Source: Adiantum capillus-veneris (Eukaryota; Streptophyta; Polypodiopsida; Polypodiales; Pteridaceae). From it: a stretch of 64,000 nucleotides of DNA. Shown piece after piece: positions 59,966 through 64,000 of the stretch. Numbering within the stretch: position 1 is the stretch's first letter; each line of letters begins with the position of its first letter. A program made the translations under genes and the position numbers. The notes beneath the pieces are model-generated. The model was not told the DNA's origin and did no database searches. It saw nothing but the letters and a program-made list of their open reading frames with translations. The stretch is taken from contig CM043950.1 of the NCBI GenBank assembly GCA_014529385.2, forward strand, positions 78,237,435 through 78,301,434. The letters run 5' to 3'.

Positions 59966-60354
59966 ACAAGGTTTCTCTTTTCTTGCTAAAGAAGGGAGGT
60001 CCTCAAGCTAGCTATAAATGGTTGGTATTATTAATTGCCTGTTTGTAAGTAGAATAGGGATTTTTCAGCCTTGCAGTGCACTTGCCTTTGTGCAGTTAAC
60101 GGGGCATCACCGTTGAGAGCTATGGTCTTAATAGTGGAGTCCTACGGGGCTTGCCTATGTCTTAACCACTATTGAGCTAATAGAATCTTGACAGGAGCCG
60201 GTGTTGTTTTGGTGTCGAAAGACCCTCTCTTCTATTCCTTGCAATTAATTGTATTCGAGCCGCGGGTACAGTAGCTTGAGTGCTTTTTCTAAAGGGGTAA
60301 AGAGGAGTAGCAACTAGGGCTTGAAGTGCCAAAGTACACCTAAAATTTGTTAGA
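59966..60354 (+). other. Leader of the second Ty3 element
   Basis: Untranslated leader of about 390 bp between the primer site and the gag ATG. No other feature seen. Confidence 0.6.
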
Positions 60355-62294
60355 ATGGCTGACAATAGTAAAGAGATTGAAATTAATGTTGATAACTTTG
60401 ATTTTTCTCATGAGCAAGCTACTAATGATGCTTCAATGCTTGTTAACTATCTTGTTTCTAGGCTTCAACAAGCCATGGGCAATCCATCTCTCCAAAGCGA
60501 ATTGCAACGGCAGCTCAGTGCTCACGGGATTCTCCAAGCTCATCACCATGACGAGAGAACACCTAGGAAGCCTCCTTGTGAGACTCCCAAAAGAGGTCTC
60601 TCTCCTATTCGGGAAGAAGAAGAGAATCCCTACGAAGGGCTCAAGAATTTACTTCTTGATGATGCATCTTCTTCCCAAACGAGAACTCAAGAGCCTCCAT
60701 CAAAGGAACCAGAAAGAAGTGAGTCTCCTGCCACCTCGGCGGAGATGGCTCCACGAAGACGGCGGGCTAAACGCTCTCCATCACCACCAAAGCGGAGAAG
60801 ACCATCACACTCTTCTCACGCCATAATTCAAAGAGGGATGATAAAAAGTAAGAGAAGAAAAAGGAGAGAAATAGGACACCCTCTTCTCCATCTTCTTCAT
60901 CCTCTTCCTCTTATGAAAGTGATGGTAAAGACGACGAAGATCAAGACAAGAAAAAGGCGAGAAAGAGGTCACCCTCTTCTCCACCTTCTTCAAATTCTTC
61001 ACCTTCTGAAGAAAGTGATGGTGCAACCTTTGAACCATCAAAAATAAGAGGCCATAGAAAATCCTATGCCACATGGAAGAGATCATCCAAGCTGAAGAAA
61101 TTCAAAGAGGGAGGGAAGAGCATCTCTTTCCTTACCTATGATGGTACCTTTGGTGCTACGGACAAACTCTTGGCCTTTATCCAGCAATTCGATGCGGCGT
61201 TTGGAGATGAGGGCTTCACGGAGTCCTCTAAGCTACGCCATGTAGCTATGTACTTTCAAAAGTCCGCCAGGCAATGGTGGTCTAGCCTACGAGCCAACGG
61301 TGAAGCTCCACGAACATGGAAAGCTTTAAGAGCTTCCATTATGAAGCAGTTTTTGGCCACCGATGCCAAAGACAAAGTACTCACCGAATGGCAAAGCTTA
61401 AAGCTCTCTCCCTATGAATCCATCCACAAATATGTAGACAAGTTTTGGGACCTACAACTCAAAGCCATTGTCTTCAAAAAGTTGTATTTTGGAGAGCAAA
61501 AGCTACAATTTTGTGCTGGCTTAACCGAAGAAATGGCAGAGTATGTCAACTCCCAAAGGCCACGTACCATATCGGCGGTAATACACCATACTATGGTGGC
61601 CTCTCGAATCAATTTCCAAACGGGGACTAAAAGAAATAATAAGCCCACGGAAAACAAGGGTTCCAATGAGCCTAAGGGGAAGGGCAATGTCCAAAAGTCT
61701 CCTAAGGGCAACTCCAACAAAGCTAAAGAGAAGGGAGTTTACAAAGGTAAGAATAAACTCTCTCCTAAAGAGCTTGAGCGTTATCACAAGGATAACCAGT
61801 GTTTCAAGTGCGGCGAACAAGGGCATGCGTACCGCGCTTGTCCCCAAAAGAACAACCGCCAAGATCCTCCTAGAGCTTTCTTGGTTGAAATCCAAGAGGA
61901 GGAGACTCACCAAACTCACCACAAAGGATCTTCTCTATGCCATTCTTGGGGAAAGGTAAGAGAACATGATGCTTTTATTCTCTTTGACCCTGGTTCTACT
62001 CACAATTTTATATCTATAGAGTTGGCTACCAAGCTAGGCATACAATCCTACGAGATGGGATATGTCCTACCCACAGACAATGCCTTCAAGGGGCAAGAAG
62101 CTTCAGTCACTCCCTTAATCGGGAAATTGAGGCTTCATGTCCAAGGCTATGTGGACAAAGAGGACTTCTTTATTTCTCCTCTCAAGCATGAGGATGTAAT
62201 CCTAGGGGCACCATGGTTTGACCACCTGGCTGCCGATGTTAAATTTCCTAAAAGGAAAATCTCCTTTAAGTTCAAGAAAAAGACATGTATATAG
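60355..62294 (+). pseudogene. gag-protease of the second Ty3 element
   Basis: ATG 60355 (MADNSKEIEINVDNF). The frame changes once near 60835-60852, where a stop in the second frame (60849-60851) marks the far limit. It is then open to 62294. After an Arg/Ser/Pro-rich stretch with Ser runs and acidic repeats, the gag core reads FIQQFDAAFGDEGF, QKSARQWWSSLRANGEAP, KVLTEWQSLKL and YVDKFWDLQLKA. The CCHC knuckle CFKCGEQGHAYRAC is at about 61800-61842. The protease loop is LFDPGSTHNFIS (D-P-G-S, a variant seen in plant Ty3 elements), with DVILGAPWFDHL near the end. The frame is lost in an A-rich run at about 62270-62283, after which pol continues in another frame. Confidence 0.85.
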
Positions 62295-62428
62295 ATGCTA
62301 AGGAAATGGGTAACACTATTCCCATTGTACATACACCAGCTTTCAACAAGTCAATAAAGAGCTCTATTTCTGTGTACATGATTTTTGTTAAAGATTCTCA
62401 AAATGAACCTAATGCTTTAGCAAAATAA

Positions 62429-63295
62429 AATAAAGGCAATCAAAAGGAATTAGAGCTATCCAATTTTCTCAAGGGGTTTCAAGATGTTTTTATTGACGAC
62501 ATCCCTTGTGAGCTACCTCCTAAACGAGGTAATGATGACCATGCAATTGAACTTCTTCCAGGAAGTTCACCGCCTAACAAACCTCCTTATAGAGTTTCTC
62601 AAGCTCAACAAGAGGAGATTATGCGGCAAGTGCATGAGTTAGTTGAGAAGGGCATGGTTAGGCCTAGCTCATCTCCATTTTTCTCACCGGTGCTATTAGT
62701 GCAAAAGAAAGATGGCACATATCGTATGTGTGTCGACTATAGAGCACTAAATAGGATCACTATCAAGAATAGGTTTCCCGTTCTACGGGTAGAAGACCTA
62801 TTTGATAAGCTACAAGGATTGACCTACTTCAGTAGGATTGACCTAAAAAGTGGCTATCATCAGATAAGGATAGTTGATCAAGACATTCTAAAGACCGCAT
62901 TTCGCACCGCATTTGGTCTTTACAAATACATTGTCATGCCTTTTGGCTTGACCAATGCACCAGCCACATTCAACCGCTTGATGGAGAAGCTGTCCAGGCC
63001 TCATCGAACCTTCACTGGAGTGTTCTTTGATGATATTATCATCTACTCTAATTCATTAGACGAACACAAGCAACACCTCCAGGTAATATTTCAAGTTTTA
63101 AGAGAGAATAAACTTTATGTTAATCGAAAGAAAAGTGAATTTTTCTTGCAAGAGATTCAGTATTTAGGTCACATTACCTCTCAAGATGGCATCCAAATGG
63201 ATCCATCAAAGTTAGAGGTAATAAAAGGATGGCCTAAACCAAGGAATCTTCATGAACTAAGAAGCTTTATAGGTATGTGTGCATACTATATATGA
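62429..63295 (+). pseudogene. Reverse transcriptase of the second Ty3 element
   Basis: Opens after an in-frame TAA at 62426-62428. It reads GFQDVFIDDIPCELPPKRG, KPPYRVSQAQQEEI, SPVLLVQKKDGTYRMCVDY, FSRIDLKSGYHQIRI (first catalytic Asp), VMPFGLTNAPATFNRLM, VFFDDIIIYS (F-F-D-D form of the catalytic box), LGHITSQDGI and LRSFIGMCAYY. It then ends at TGA 63293-63295 where related proteins have Arg-Phe (one C-to-T step from CGA). All catalytic residues are present. Confidence 0.92.
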
Positions 63296-64000
63296 TTCAT
63301 AGAAAAGTTCTCACAAATTGCGGGACCATTACATGACCTAACAAAGAAAAGCGTTAGGTACACATGGTCTGCTAAGGAGAACAATGCTTTCAAAAAGCTT
63401 AAAGAAGAGCTTATCTCTCAACCTGTGCTTACACTACCGGATCTCTCAAAACCATTTGAGGTCCAATGTGATGCTTGTGGTGATTGCCTTGGAGCTGTTT
63501 TACTCCAAGAAGGGCACACCGTAGGCTATGAGAGTCGAAGGCTCGACCCTATTGAGCAAGCTCTAGGCATATATGAAAAGGAACTCCTTGCAGTTCTACA
63601 TGCCTTAGACTCATGGAAGCACTATTTATTGGGGACTCCTTTCATTCTGCGAACGGATCACCAAAGTCTTAAGTACTTCATGACGCAGACCAAGCTCTCC
63701 GACAAACAAATGAGGTGGGAAAATTTCCTTTCGCAATTTCATTTTCATATTGCTCACATTGCTAGCAAGCATAATCAAGTAGCTGATGCACTCTCAAGAC
63801 GTCCGAGAGTGAATGCGGTTTCCATAGCAACTCACAATGATCTATCTTCAATGATAGATGAGTACGCTATTGATCCCGATTTTAGAGATGTGGTTTCAGC
63901 CCTTGCATTAGGGAAGAAAGAAGAACCATTTACTTTACAAGATGGTTATCTTCTCTATGGTAATAGACTATGCGTTACTAACTTACTACGTGAGAAAGTA
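63296..64000 (+). pseudogene. RNase H and start of integrase, second Ty3 element
   Basis: The reverse transcriptase frame continues without further stops to the window end. RNase H shows its acidic residues in VQCDACGDCLGAVLLQ, YEKELLAVLHAL, LRTDHQSLKYF and NQVADALSRRP. The last residues (DGYLLYGNRLCV, LREKV) are those just before the integrase zinc finger, which lies beyond the window. Confidence 0.9.

Larger units (their letters stand above)
58422..64000 (+). mobile_element. Second Ty3-type retrotransposon (5' part, cut by window end)
   Basis: Order on the plus strand: candidate 5' LTR, initiator-Met-tRNA-type primer site, leader, gag with CCHC knuckle, protease, reverse transcriptase, RNase H, and the first residues before integrase at the window edge. 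It uses a different primer site and has a different gag from the Tat element, so it is a separate lineage. Lack of the 3' part prevents deciding between chromovirus and other clades. Several frame lesions show it is degenerate. Confidence 0.85.

Overview
This window looks like intergenic and heterochromatic DNA from a land plant with a very large, repeat-rich genome. Evidence for a plant is: Ty3-type LTR retrotransposons including a Tat-lineage element with a second (archaeal-like) RNase H, a Copia-like solo LTR, decayed pentatricopeptide-repeat (PPR) fragments, GT-AG introns, and long GA, TG and TA microsatellites. A fern, or another seed-free plant with an expanded genome, fits the overall character. 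That is an inference and no species is claimed. Nothing prokaryotic or organellar was seen.

Layout. 1-7300: two different higher-order tandem arrays that share one short core word, plus a 90-bp tandem repeat. 7364-10584: a broken gene resembling DUF7869/transposase-type proteins. 10491-12663: a 386-bp direct duplication of that gene's 3' end, with a nested foldback in the spacer. 12664-14324: decayed minus-strand PPR sequence. 14325-20100: a gag-protease retroelement with no reverse transcriptase, ending in repeated Trp-x-Pro-Lys motifs. 21565-22528: a DEAD-box helicase fragment directly upstream of a polypurine tract and an LTR. 22618-26068: a non-autonomous LTR element. 26572-37105: a tandem array of ~2.96-kb units carrying PPR debris, interrupted by a Copia-like solo LTR with a perfect 5-bp target duplication. 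37106-43100: low-coding DNA with several tandem repeats and one small TATA-driven reading frame. 44201-47496: the most gene-like locus, an intron-containing minus-strand gene joining a ParB-like domain to a beta-order DNA methyltransferase domain. 47500-49287: microsatellites. 49288-57971: a complete 8.7-kb Tat-type element on the minus strand, inserted in a (TA)n tract. 58422-64000: the 5' part of a second Ty3-type element on the plus strand, cut by the window end.

Few loci look functional. Most coding sequence is transposon-derived and broken. Many of the in-frame stops are one C-to-T step from an Arg or Gln codon, as expected from decay of methylated cytosines. The ParB-methyltransferase gene has clean splice sites and mostly consistent phases. 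It also has frame problems, so it is either a recently decayed gene or a real gene affected by sequence errors. It is the best candidate here for something poorly described. The retroelements show nested and sequential insertion, with gene capture (helicase), duplication (PPR array) and LTR-LTR recombination (solo LTR).
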